Source: Microthrixaceae bacterium (GTDB lineage: Bacteria; Actinomycetota; Acidimicrobiia; Acidimicrobiales; DATDAH01). Taken from it: a stretch of 64,000 nt of DNA. Position numbers and translations under genes: made by a program. The notes under the pieces are model-generated. The model did no database searches, had not been told where the DNA came from, and was given only the letters and a program-made list of their open reading frames with translations. How positions within the stretch are numbered: the first letter of the stretch is position 1; each line of letters opens with the position of its first letter. Shown one piece after another: positions 41,637 to 50,311 of the stretch. The stretch lies in contig JACJWK010000001.1 of NCBI GenBank assembly GCA_020637195.1, positions 62,001 to 126,000 of the forward strand, given 5' to 3'.

Positions 41637-42398
41637 ATGCTGCGCCTCGTGGAGGGACCGGCCGTGGCCGACGTGCTCGACCCGTACCGCGGGGTCGACC
41701 GGATACGCCCGTCGGGTGGCGCCTGGGTGCTCGCCAACATGGTCGGCGGCCTCGACGGGACCGCCGCGATCGGCGGGCGCGTCGGGGCGCTCACCGGGGG
41801 CGCCGACGCCGAGCTGTTCCGCCGCCTCCGGGCCGTGGCCGACGTCGTCCTCGTGGGCGCGGCGACGGTCCGGGCGGAGGGCTACGGGCCGGTGCGCCTG
41901 CCCGAGGACCTGCGCGCCGAGCGACGGGCCGCCGGGCGCCCGGACGTCCCCCCGGTGGCCGTCGTGAGCGCGTCGTTGCGCCTCGACTGGTCGTCGTCGC
42001 TGTTCACCGACGCCGAGCGCCCGACGATGGTCGTCACCACCCCGGAGGCGGCCGCCGGGCCGACCGGCCCCGAGGCCCGCCGCCACGCCGAGGTGCCCGA
42101 GGTCGACCCGCCCGCCGGCGGTGGGGGCGTGGCGGTGCCGGACCTGCTCGCCGCCCTCGCGGACCGGGGCCACCGGGTCGTCCTGTGCGAGGGGGGCCCG
42201 GCGCTGCTGGGTGAGCTGGTCGCGGCGGGGCGCCTGGACGAGCTGTGCCTGACCGTCGCCCCGCTCGTCGGGGGCGACCCCCTCCCGGTCGTGCGCACGC
42301 CGCCCGGGGCGCCGCTGCGAGGGTTCGCCCTGCGCCACGTGGCGCTCGACGACGGCGCACTGTTCCTGCGCTACGAGGCGGTGCCCGATGCCCGCTGA
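41637..42398 (+). CDS. RibD C-terminal-type (dihydrofolate reductase-like) reductase
   Basis: A 253-residue protein of the RibD_C fold: WVLANMVGGLDGTAAIGG (about 30-47) is the NADPH/substrate strand, VVLVGAATVRAEGYGPV the second motif, and LCEGGPALLGELVAAG the conserved C-terminal Gly loop. In riboflavin biosynthesis this domain reduces the ribosyl side chain; stand-alone versions are common in actinobacteria with unknown substrates. The final codons overlap the start of the flavin reductase-like gene by 11 bases. Confidence 0.85.
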   Translation: MLRLVEGPAVADVLDPYRGVDRIRPSGGAWVLANMVGGLDGTAAIGGRVGALTGGADAELFRRLRAVADVVLVGAATVRAEGYGPVRLPEDLRAERRAAGRPDVPPVAVVSASLRLDWSSSLFTDAERPTMVVTTPEAAAGPTGPEARRHAEVPEVDPPAGGGGVAVPDLLAALADRGHRVVLCEGGPALLGELVAAGRLDELCLTVAPLVGGDPLPVVRTPPGAPLRGFALRHVALDDGALFLRYEAVPDAR

Positions 42399-42921
42399 GG
42401 AGGCGGGTCGAGACGTGGGCGAGGCGTTCGACGGCGCCGTGGCGGCGGCGGCGTCGGCGATGGTGGTGGTGACGGTGGCCGTCGACGGGGAGCCGTCGGG
42501 CTGCCTCGTCGGGTTCCACTCGCAGTGCAGCATCGCCCCGCGCCGCTACGCCGTGTGGCTGTCGAAGGCCAACCGCACCTACGAGATGGCGGTGCAGGCC
42601 GACCACGTGGCCGTGCACTTCCTGACCACCGGGGACGCCGCGCTGGCCGGGCGCTTCGGGGGATCGACCGGCGACGTGGTCGACAAGTTCGCGGGGTTGG
42701 CGTGGCAGCCGGGCCCCGGTGGCGTCCCGCTCCTCGACGACGCCCCCCACCGGTTGGTGCTGGTCCGGGTGGGCATGTTCGACCCCGGCGGTGACCACAC
42801 CTGCCTCGTCGGTGCCCCGATCGACGCCGGGACCGGCGACGGCTTCACGCCGCTGCGCCTGCCCGACGTCACCCGCATCGAGCCCGGCCACGACGCCGAC
42901 GAGCGGCGCCACCGGAGCTGA
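42388..42921 (+). CDS. Flavin reductase-like FMN-binding protein
   Basis: A 177-residue split-barrel protein. MVVVTVAVDGEPSGCLVGFHSQCSIAPRRYAVWLSKANRTYEM is the FMN-binding N-terminal part of the flavin_Reduct/DIM6 family; HFLTTGD and FAGLAWQPG follow. It may supply reduced flavin to a monooxygenase or be a redox enzyme itself. Overlap with the RibD_C-type gene suggests the two cofactors chemistry genes are co-expressed. Convergent with the fabI-like gene 15 bases on. Confidence 0.82.
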   Translation: MPAEEAGRDVGEAFDGAVAAAASAMVVVTVAVDGEPSGCLVGFHSQCSIAPRRYAVWLSKANRTYEMAVQADHVAVHFLTTGDAALAGRFGGSTGDVVDKFAGLAWQPGPGGVPLLDDAPHRLVLVRVGMFDPGGDHTCLVGAPIDAGTGDGFTPLRLPDVTRIEPGHDADERRHRS

Positions 42922-42935
42922 GCGGCGGCGGGCCC

Positions 42936-43706
42936 TCAGGCGCCCACGGCGTGGTAGCCGCCGTCGACGTGGAGCAGCTCGCCCGTCGTGGCCGGGAACC
43001 AGTCCGACAGCAGCGCCACGCAGGCCCGGGCGACGGCGCCCGTCTCGTCGGTGACGTCCCAGCCGAGCGGGGCCCGGGCGTCCCACACGTCCTCGAACGC
43101 GGAGAAGCCCGGGATCGAGCGCGCCGCGAGGGTCTTCACCGGTCCGGCCGCCACGAGGTTGACCCGGATGCCCTGCGGGCCGAGGTCCCGGGCGAGGTAG
43201 CGGGCGGTGGACTCGAGGGCCGCCTTCGCCACCCCCATCCAGTCGTACGCCGGCCAGGCGACCCGGGCGTCGAAGTCGAGGCCCACGATCGAGCCGCCGC
43301 CGCTCATGAGCGGGACGACGGCGTCGGCCACCGTCCGCAGCGAGTAGGCCGAGACCTGCAGCGCCACGGCCACGTCGTCCCACCCGGTCTCGAGGAACCG
43401 GCCCCCGAGGCAGGCCTCGGGGGCGAAGCCGATGGCGTGCAGGGCGCCGTCGACGGTGCCCCACCGCTCACCCAGGGCGTCACGGACCGCGGCGGCGTGG
43501 GTCTCGTCGGTGACGTCGAGCTCGAGCACGTCGGGCTCGACGTCGAGCTTGCGGGCCGTGCGGCGGGTGAGGCGCAACCCGCGGCCGGCGCCGGTGAGCA
43601 CGATCTCGGCCCCCTCTCGCTGGGCCAGCCGGGCGACGCCGAACGCGAGCGAGGCGTCGGTGAGCACGCCGGTGATGAGCAGCTTCTTGCCGTCGAGGAG
43701 CCCCAT
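42936..43706 (-). CDS. fabI: InhA-type enoyl-[acyl-carrier-protein] reductase
   Basis: A 256-residue SDR of FabI type, closest to InhA: GVLTDASLAFGVARLAQ is the NADH loop, GSIVGLDFDARVAWPAYDWMGVAKAALES contains the catalytic Tyr-x6-Lys, and VNLVAAGPVKTLAARSIPG the substrate loop. It reduces trans-2-enoyl-ACP in the fatty acid elongation cycle (and, in mycobacteria, mycolate precursors). The ACCCTA (TAGGGT on the coding strand, 43714-43719) ends 7 bases before the ATG, so it is probably leaderless. Divergent from the F420 reductase gene. Confidence 0.93.
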   Translation of the reverse strand: MGLLDGKKLLITGVLTDASLAFGVARLAQREGAEIVLTGAGRGLRLTRRTARKLDVEPDVLELDVTDETHAAAVRDALGERWGTVDGALHAIGFAPEACLGGRFLETGWDDVAVALQVSAYSLRTVADAVVPLMSGGGSIVGLDFDARVAWPAYDWMGVAKAALESTARYLARDLGPQGIRVNLVAAGPVKTLAARSIPGFSAFEDVWDARAPLGWDVTDETGAVARACVALLSDWFPATTGELLHVDGGYHAVGA

Positions 43707-43771
43707 CGGCCCGACCCTACGGCCCGGAGCGGATGCGCGGGTGCGAAGGGGCCACCGCTAACCTCGCACCC
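43707..43771. promoter_or_regulatory. Divergent fabI/npdG promoter region with 8-bp inverted repeat
   Basis: The 65-base gap holds two leaderless-type -10 boxes facing outward: TAGGGT (minus strand, 43714-43719) for fabI and TAACCT (43759-43764) for the F420-dependent reductase, each 7 bases from its start. Around the latter, GGGTGCGA (43739-43746) and TCGCACCC (43764-43771) form a perfect 8-bp inverted repeat that overlaps the -10 box and ends one base before the GTG, a good operator or hairpin candidate. Confidence 0.5.
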
Positions 43772-44428
43772 GTGAAGATCGGAGTGCTGGGAGGGACCGG
43801 CCCCGCCGGTCGGGCCATGGCGGCCCGGCTCGCGTCGGGCGGGTTCGACGTCGTCATCGGGTCGCGCTCGCGCTACCGGGCCATGGAGGAGCGGGACCGC
43901 CTGCTCGACCGCTGGGCGGAGCGGGGACTGTCCATCGACTCCGCCGACAACGAGGGCGCGGCGGGCGCCGACGTGGTCGTCATCGCCACGCCCTGGGACG
44001 CCGCCGCCTCGACGGCGGCCTCGGTGTCGCGCCAGCTGCGGGGCAAGGTGGTCATCTCGATGGCCAACGCCCTCGCCAAGGTGGGCCACGAGTTCCAGCC
44101 GCTCGTCCCGCCCCGGGGCTCGGTGGCGGCGAGCGTGCAGGCGGCCGTGCCCAAGTCGCTCGTGTCCGCGGCGTTCCACCACGTGCCCGCCAAGGAGCTC
44201 GGCGACCTGAACGCCCCCGTCGAGAGCGACGTGTTGATCTGCTCCGACCACCCGTCGGCCACCGAGACGACGGTCGAGATCGTGCGCAAGCTCCCCGACA
44301 TGCGCCCGCTCGACGCCGGCGAGCTGTCCAACGCCGCCCCGATCGAGGCCTTCGCGGCGGTGCTGCTCCAGCTGAACGTGCGCTACAAGACGCGGGCCGC
44401 GGTGAAGTTCACCGGCATCGAGGAGTGA
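43772..44428 (+). CDS. npdG: F420-dependent NADP reductase (NpdG-like)
   Basis: A 218-residue Rossmann protein: KIGVLGGTGPAGRAMAARLAS at the N-terminus is the NADP motif, GSRSRYRA distinguishes NADP from NAD, and VVVIATPWDAAA follows. The C-terminal helical part LSNAAPIEAFAAVLLQLN completes the fold of F420H2:NADP+ oxidoreductases, which move hydride between reduced F420 and NADP. This supports an F420-using organism. Start GTG 43772, leaderless (TAACCT 7 bases upstream). The stop overlaps the start of mshC (GTGA), so the two are coupled. Confidence 0.88.
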   Translation: MKIGVLGGTGPAGRAMAARLASGGFDVVIGSRSRYRAMEERDRLLDRWAERGLSIDSADNEGAAGADVVVIATPWDAAASTAASVSRQLRGKVVISMANALAKVGHEFQPLVPPRGSVAASVQAAVPKSLVSAAFHHVPAKELGDLNAPVESDVLICSDHPSATETTVEIVRKLPDMRPLDAGELSNAAPIEAFAAVLLQLNVRYKTRAAVKFTGIEE

Positions 44429-45570
44429 CCGGGCCGGGGGGTGACGCCCCCATGCGGCTCTACGACACGGCTCGACGGGAGGTGGTGGACTTCACGCCCG
44501 GGCCGATCGTCACCCTGTACACGTGCGGCATCACGCCGTACGACTCGTCCCACCTCGGCCACGCCGCGGTGTACCTGGCCTACGACGTGCTCCAGCGGCG
44601 CCTGCGTGACCGCGGCCACGAGACCCGCTGCGTCCGCAACGTCACCGACGTGGACGACGACATCCTCCGCAAGGCCCGCGAGCTGGGGGTCCACTACCTC
44701 GACCTGGCCGCCGCCGAGATGGCCAAGTTCGACGCCGACATGGCGGCGCTCGAGATCGTCCCCTGCTGGAGCGAGCCGCGCGCCACGTCGGCCATCGCCG
44801 ACATCCGCGGGTTCATCGGTATGGTCCTCGACCAGGGCTACGCCTACGAGTCGGGCGGCGCCGTCTACTTCGACGTCGGCTCGTTCGACCGCTTCGGCCA
44901 GGTCAGCCACCTCTCCCGCGAGGAGATGCTGGCCCTCGCCGCCGAGCGCGGCGGCAACCCCGACGACCCGAACAAGCGCGACCCGCTCGACTTCGTCCTC
45001 TGGCAGCCCTCGGCCGACGACGAGCCCGCGTGGGAGTCACTCTGGGGCCCGGGGCGCCCGGGCTGGCACATCGAGTGCTCGGCGCTCGCGCTGCGCGAGC
45101 TCGACACCACCATCGACCTGCACGGTGGTGGTGCCGACCTGATCTTCCCCCACCACGAGTGCGAGGCGGCCCAGTCCGAGGCGGCGACGGGCCAGCCCTT
45201 CGTGCGCCACTGGATGCACCAGGCCATGGTGCGGATGGACGGCGAGAAGATGTCGAAGTCGCTCGGCAACCTCGTGTTCGTGCACGACCTGCTCGAGCAC
45301 CACGACGCCCGAGCCGTCCGCCTGGCGGTCGTGGCCCACCACTACCGGGACTCGTGGGAGTGGGACGACACGGTCATGCCCGCCGCGTCCGCCCGTCTCG
45401 CCCGCTGGCTCGGGGCCGGCGAGGGCGCCGGTGCCCTCGCCGAGGTCCGGGCGGCGCTCGACGACGACCTGGACACGCCCGCCGCCGTGGCGGCGATCGA
45501 CGCCGCGGCCGCCGCCGGTGAGGGCGTGTCGCAGGCCGCCGCGCTGCTGGGCGTGCGCACCGGCGCCTGA
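44425..45570 (+). CDS. mshC: L-cysteine:1D-myo-inositol 2-amino-2-deoxy-glucopyranoside ligase (MshC)
   Basis: A 381-residue class I synthetase fold of the CysRS/MshC group. The HIGH-type motif is YTCGITPYDSSHLGHAA (near 32-48), the adenylate region PGWHIECSALAL, zinc-site PHHECEAAQSE and the KMSKS motif GEKMSKSLGNL. It is about 80 residues shorter than CysRS, lacking the anticodon-binding domain, and GGNPDDPNKRDPLDFVLW matches MshC, which joins Cys to GlcN-Ins in mycothiol synthesis. A short CysRS-like tRNA synthetase is the alternative. Start GTG 44425 (overlap) or ATG 44452. Confidence 0.8.
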   Translation: MTGPGGDAPMRLYDTARREVVDFTPGPIVTLYTCGITPYDSSHLGHAAVYLAYDVLQRRLRDRGHETRCVRNVTDVDDDILRKARELGVHYLDLAAAEMAKFDADMAALEIVPCWSEPRATSAIADIRGFIGMVLDQGYAYESGGAVYFDVGSFDRFGQVSHLSREEMLALAAERGGNPDDPNKRDPLDFVLWQPSADDEPAWESLWGPGRPGWHIECSALALRELDTTIDLHGGGADLIFPHHECEAAQSEAATGQPFVRHWMHQAMVRMDGEKMSKSLGNLVFVHDLLEHHDARAVRLAVVAHHYRDSWEWDDTVMPAASARLARWLGAGEGAGALAEVRAALDDDLDTPAAVAAIDAAAAAGEGVSQAAALLGVRTGA

Positions 45571-45627
45571 CTACGCTGCGCCCACCCCGGGCGGCCGTCC
45601 CGGCGAGGCGGGACCCGGGAGGCGAGG

Positions 45628-46890
45628 GTGCGGACAGTCGTTCGAGGTTTGGTGGCCGTCGCGTTGGCGACCGCACTGGTGGGGCCGACCGCGTCGGCGG
45701 GCGCCGCCGAGGCGAGCATCCCGTACTCGTGTGAGACCGGCGTCCCGGCCATCGGCACGCTCTCCGCGCCGATCGCCGTCGCGACCACCACCGCGCCCGA
45801 GCCCGCCGGGATCTTCGCCAAGGTCTCGTACACGGCCGACCTCTCGCTGCCCGACCTGACCCCGCAGCCGTTCGCCATCAACTTCAACTTCTTCCGCATC
45901 ACCCTCGACGTGCCCGACGGCCTGCGCGACGTCAAGGTCAAGGTGCAGGACCCGAGCCCGGCCGTGGCCAACCCGCGGCTCGACCAGATCGCGGCGCGGG
46001 TCGTGGGCGAGCAGATCGTGGTCGACGTGCCCGCGGTGCCGGCCACCTGGCGGCGCTTCCACTTCGGCACCGACGGCAACTTCTCGTACCCGTTCAACAC
46101 CGCCACGCAGTCCGGCGGCCGGGCGGTCGTGCTGCCCCGGTTGAAGGTCACCGCGATGCCCACCTACACGACGACCGGGCGGACCATCACCTGGCATGCC
46201 CCCGCCGTCGACACGTTCACCCAGTTCTTCAACATCGGCGACATCCCGTGCCGGCCCGACGACCCGGGCGCCGTCCTGTTCCAGACGACCGAGACGACCG
46301 CGGTCGCGATCCCGCCCAACCCCCACACCGACGTCCCCGGCGGCCTCGACGCGGCGGTCTCGTGGGCCCGGCACCTCAAGGTGTACAAGCTGGGCACGGC
46401 CCGGTTCTCGCCCTCGGCCCCGGCGACCCGGAGCGAGGCGGTGCTCGCCCTGTGGAACCTGGTCGACCGGCCCACGCCCACCGGCCAGCACCCCTTCGTC
46501 GACGTGCCCGCCAACGCCCCCTACGAGGCGGCGCTCGACTGGGCCTTCGGCGCCGGGGTGGTGCGGCCCCATCCCAAGAACAAGTTCAAGCCCACGGCGT
46601 CGGTGCTGCGCGGCCACCTCGCCGACATGGTGTTCCGCACGGTCGAGGCGGACGAGGGGAGCCCGTGGCCGGCGTTCGCCTACACCGACGTGCCCGCCGG
46701 TGCGTTCTACGCCGAGGCGCTGCGCTGGATCGACGCCAACGACATCATGATCGAGTACTTCAACGGCACGAGGATCCGGCCGACGGTCGCCGCCACGCGC
46801 GGTGACCTGGCCCGGACCCTCTACCGGACCGCCCGCTCGACGTCGTGGTTCCGCCCCCTGCCCACCACCGTGCTCGTCGCCGCCGGGTGA
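45628..46890 (+). CDS. Secreted S-layer homology (SLH) domain protein
   Basis: A 420-residue exported protein starting at GTG 45628 behind a GGGAGGCGAG ribosome site. A signal peptide (VVRGLVAVALATALVGPTA) is followed by a beta-rich N-terminal domain (about 27-225, two cysteines, FNFFRITLDVP) of unknown family. The last 180 residues hold three SLH repeats, each with a DVP opening: HTDVPGGLDAAVSW, FVDVPANAPYEAALDWAF and YTDVPAGAFYAEALRWI. SLH domains bind cell-wall polymers, so it is probably surface-attached. Separated from plsC by 67 bases. Confidence 0.85.
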   Translation: MRTVVRGLVAVALATALVGPTASAGAAEASIPYSCETGVPAIGTLSAPIAVATTTAPEPAGIFAKVSYTADLSLPDLTPQPFAINFNFFRITLDVPDGLRDVKVKVQDPSPAVANPRLDQIAARVVGEQIVVDVPAVPATWRRFHFGTDGNFSYPFNTATQSGGRAVVLPRLKVTAMPTYTTTGRTITWHAPAVDTFTQFFNIGDIPCRPDDPGAVLFQTTETTAVAIPPNPHTDVPGGLDAAVSWARHLKVYKLGTARFSPSAPATRSEAVLALWNLVDRPTPTGQHPFVDVPANAPYEAALDWAFGAGVVRPHPKNKFKPTASVLRGHLADMVFRTVEADEGSPWPAFAYTDVPAGAFYAEALRWIDANDIMIEYFNGTRIRPTVAATRGDLARTLYRTARSTSWFRPLPTTVLVAAG

Positions 46891-46957
46891 GCCACCCCTC
46901 GGGGTAACGTGGCCGACACGGGTCGCGAGACCGTCACCGACGACGAGAGGGGGGCGC

Positions 46958-47755
46958 GTGGCGCGCGAGGCAGGCCGGCTGTACCACGTCGCCCGGGCGG
47001 TGATGACCCCGGTCTTCAAGTTCAACTGGCGGGTCTACGTGAACGGCCTCGAGCACGTGCCGACGACCGGCCCGGCCATCTTCTGCCCGAACCACACGTC
47101 GGTCCTCGACTCGTTCTTCCTGCCGCTCGTGCTGCCCCGCCGCATCACCTACGTCGGCAAGGCGGAGTACATGGACGACTGGAAGACGAAGTACGTCTTC
47201 CCGGCCATCGGGATGATCCCGATCGACCGTTCCGGTGGCTCGGCCAGCGAGCGCGCCCTCGAGGCGGCGGCCCGGGTGCTCGACGCCGGCGAGTTCTTCG
47301 GGATCTACCCCGAGGGCACCCGCTCGCGCGACGGCGTGCTGCACAAGGGTCACACCGGCCCGGCCCGCCTGGCGTTCCGCACCGGCGCCCCCATCATCCC
47401 GGTGGGGCTCGTCGGCACGCGTGAGGTCCAGCCTCCCGACGCCCGCGTCCCCAAGCCGTTCCTCCCGGTGTGGGTCAACATCGGCACGCCCATCGATCCC
47501 GCGCGCTACCGCGATCGCGACGGCGAGCGGTTGGCGTTGCGCCAGATGATCGACGAGGTCATGTTCGAGATCCGGGCGCTGTCGGGCCAGGACTACGTCG
47601 ACGAGTACGCCACCAAGAAGGACGAGACGATGCCGGTCCGGACCACCGGCGTCATCACCAGCCAGGGCCTCTCGACGAACGGCGCCGCCAACGGCGACGC
47701 CCCCGGCGCGGGCGCCGAGCGCCGCTCGTCGGCGTCGGTGCTCAACCCCGGTTGA
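46958..47755 (+). CDS. plsC: 1-acyl-sn-glycerol-3-phosphate acyltransferase (PlsC)
   Basis: A 265-residue acyltransferase: the His/Asp motif is NHTSVLDSFFL (N-H-x4-D, about 46-56) and the glycerol-phosphate motif YPEGTRSRDG (about 122-131), then GAPIIPVGLVGTREV. It transfers a fatty acyl chain to lysophosphatidate to make phosphatidic acid on the inner membrane face. The last 40 residues are a disordered Ala/Gly/Ser tail. GTG 46958 start after a GAGAGGGGGGCGC purine-rich ribosome site; a TAACGT box lies about 50 bases upstream. Confidence 0.9.
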   Translation: MAREAGRLYHVARAVMTPVFKFNWRVYVNGLEHVPTTGPAIFCPNHTSVLDSFFLPLVLPRRITYVGKAEYMDDWKTKYVFPAIGMIPIDRSGGSASERALEAAARVLDAGEFFGIYPEGTRSRDGVLHKGHTGPARLAFRTGAPIIPVGLVGTREVQPPDARVPKPFLPVWVNIGTPIDPARYRDRDGERLALRQMIDEVMFEIRALSGQDYVDEYATKKDETMPVRTTGVITSQGLSTNGAANGDAPGAGAERRSSASVLNPG

Positions 47756-47806
47756 CCCGGCCAAACGAGTTCGGGGGCGGGCCGCCGCGGCGGTAGGTTC
47801 GGGGCC

Positions 47807-49749
47807 GTGAGCGAGATGATCGAGGTCGGCCTCCCGGACGGTTCCACACGAGCGGTCGAGGCCGGGGCCACCGCCGGCGACCTGGCCGCCGGCATCGGCC
47901 GGGGCCTGGCGAAGGCGGCGGTCATCGCCGACATCAACGGCGAGGAGCGCGACCTCGCCACGCCGCTGGCCGACGGCGACCAGGTGGCCATCGTCACCGC
48001 CGACAGCGAGCGGGGCCGCTACACCATCCGCCACTCGACGGCCCACGTGCTCGCCCAGGCCGTGCTGGAGCTGTTCCCGGGTGCCACCTTCGCCATCGGC
48101 CCGCCGATCGAGAACGGCTTCTACTACGACTTCGAGCTGGCCGACGGCGGCACCTTCACCCCCGAGGACCTCGAGCGGCTCGACGCCAAGATGCGCGAGA
48201 TCATCGCCGAGCGCCAGCCGTTCCTGCGCGACGAGATCCCGGAGGCGGACGCGCTCGAGGTCTTCAAGGACCACAAGTACAAGTGCGAGATCATCCGGGG
48301 CGCGGCGGACGACCCGACCTCGGCCACCGAGGCGGGACTCGTCCGCACCTACGAGAACCCGCCGCGCTTCATCGACCTGTGCCAGGCCCCACGTGCCCGA
48401 CACCAGCTCGCACCTCGGTCACTTCAAGCTCACGAGGGTGGCGGGTTTACTGGCGCGGCGACGAGCGCAAACCCCGATGCTCCAGCGCATCTACGGACGG
48501 CCTGGGAGTCCAAGGCCAAGCTCGACGAGTACCTCACCATGCTCGAGGAGGCCGAGAAGCGCGACCACCGCCGCCTCGCCCAGGAGCTGGACCTGCCGTC
48601 GTTCCCGAGGAAGCCTGGCGCTGGCCTGGCGGTGTGGCACCCCAAGGGGCCATCGTGCGCAAGCGATGGAGGACTACAGCCGCGAAAGCGCCACGAGCGC
48701 GGCGGCGTTTTTACTCAGTTCGCCCACTCGCCCCACGTGGCCAAGTCGGTGCTGTGGGAGACGAGCGCGGCCACTCACCCCTACGCCAGGCATGTACCCG
48801 CCCATGGAGCTGGACGAGGGCGCCTTCCGGCACCCGGAAGCCCATGAACTGCCTGTTCCACATCCTGATCTACAAGAGCAGCCAGCGCCTGTACCGCGAG
48901 CTGCCCCCTGCATGTTCGAGCTACACGGTACCGCTGATGAGCGGTCCGGCACCCCTGCACGGCCTGTTCCGCATCCGGGGTTCACCCAGGACAGCCATCT
49001 TCTGCACGCCCGACCAGCTCATCGACGAGAGCTGGCCAGCCTGCTCGACTTCGTGCTGTCGGTCCTGCGCGCCTTCGGCTTCTGACGACTTCCAGGCCAA
49101 GCCGTCGACGCGCCTCGGAGAAGTCGGTCGGCTCCGACGAGGAGTGGATCGGGCCACTGATGCGCTGCGCTCGCCATCGAGACTGCGCCCGACTACGAGG
49201 TCGACGAGGCGGTGGCGTTTCTACGGCCCGAAGATCGACGTGGACGTGAAGGACGCCATCGGGCGCCAGTGGCAGCTGTCCACCATCCAGGTCGACTTCC
49301 AGAACCCACAGCGCTTCGACCTGGAGTACGTCGGCGCCGACAACCAGCGCCACCAGCCGATCATGGTGCACCGGGCCCTGTTCGGGTCGGTCGAGCGGTT
49401 CTTCGGCGTGCTGCTCGAGCACTTCGCCGGGGCGTTCCCGGTGTGGCTCGCTCCGACCCAGGTGCGGGTGCTGCCCGTCCGCGACGACCACGAGACCTAC
49501 GCCCGCCGCATCGTCGACCGCCTCGTGGCCGAGGGCTTCCGCGCCGACCTGGTGGGCGCCGACGAGAAGCTGGGCGCCCGCATCCGCAAGGCCAAGGTCG
49601 ACAAGCTGCCGTACGTGCTGGTGGTCGGCGACGACGACGTCGAGCACGGCACGGTCGGGGTCAACCCCCGCGGCGGCGAGGTCGAGCGAGGGGTGACCGT
49701 CGACGACTTCGTCGACCGCCTCGCCGCCGACGTGCTCGCCCGTGCCTGA
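47807..49749 (+). pseudogene. thrS: Threonyl-tRNA synthetase, disrupted by clustered indels
   Basis: Residues from GTG 47807 to about 48383 read as a perfect ThrRS N-terminus (TGS and editing domains, HSTAHVLAQAVLELFPGAT), and 49215-49749 reads as an intact end of the catalytic core plus anticodon domain (YGPKIDVDV, QVDFQNPQRFDLEYVG, GVNPRGG). Between them the same protein continues, but in shifting frames: e.g. CCAGGCCCCACGTG for expected CAGGGCCCCACGTG near 48385, AAACCCC for AACCC near 48472, and more up to about 49210. All pieces are in order with no gap. Essential single-copy gene; the pattern suggests consensus error. TAGGTT ends 7 bases before GTG. Confidence 0.85.
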
Positions 49750-50287
49750 CCCCGGCGGCCCGGCGCTCGAGCGCCACTGGGCGGGCTGGCGCAGCGACTA
49801 CATCACCAGCGCCTTCGCCGGCGACGCCGATCCCGCGGCGTCCGGGGGCGACGAGGGCGAGGGGTCGCTGTTCGAGCGCATCCTGCGCTCGGGGGCGCCC
49901 GACGACGCCACGTACGTCCTCACCCGGCGCGAGCACGCCTTCGCCATCCTGAACGCGTACCCCTACAACAGCGGCCACCTGATGGTGCTGCCCAACCGGG
50001 CGGTCGCCGACCTCGAGGGGCTGACCCCGGAGGAGTCGAGCGAGGTGTGGTCGCTCGTGCAGGAGGCGGTGCTGGCCATCAAGGCCGCCTACCGCCCCCA
50101 GGGCGTGAACGTGGGCATGAACCTGGGGCACGCGGCCGGGGCGGGGGTGCCCGACCACCTGCACGTGCACTGCCTGCCGCGGTGGTTCGGTGACACCAAC
50201 TTCATCACCACGGTGGCCGAGGCCCGGGTGCTGCCCGAGCCGCTGAGTGTCAGCTGGGAGCGCCTGCGGGCCGCTTGGCCCGACTGA
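49742..50287 (+). CDS. HIT-family (histidine triad) hydrolase/phosphorylase
   Basis: A 181-residue protein with the histidine triad DHLHVHCLPRW (about 140-150; H-x-H-x-H) after NVGMNLGHAAGAGVP, and AILNAYPYNSGHLMVLP earlier. It belongs to the Ap4A phosphorylase-like HIT branch that is downstream of thrS in mycobacteria. Start GTG 49742 overlaps the thrS stop, so they are coupled. It would hydrolyse or phosphorolyse dinucleotides such as Ap4A, a by-product of aminoacyl-tRNA synthetases, which fits the position. Confidence 0.9.
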   Translation: MPDPGGPALERHWAGWRSDYITSAFAGDADPAASGGDEGEGSLFERILRSGAPDDATYVLTRREHAFAILNAYPYNSGHLMVLPNRAVADLEGLTPEESSEVWSLVQEAVLAIKAAYRPQGVNVGMNLGHAAGAGVPDHLHVHCLPRWFGDTNFITTVAEARVLPEPLSVSWERLRAAWPD

Positions 50288-50311
50288 CGGCGGCCCCGGT
50301 ACGGTCGGGCG

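Noticed and set aside
44425..45570. Cysteinyl-tRNA synthetase (cysS)
   Set aside because: The anticodon-binding domain is missing and the HLGHA and GGNPDDPNK segments resemble MshC more; kept as the second choice only.
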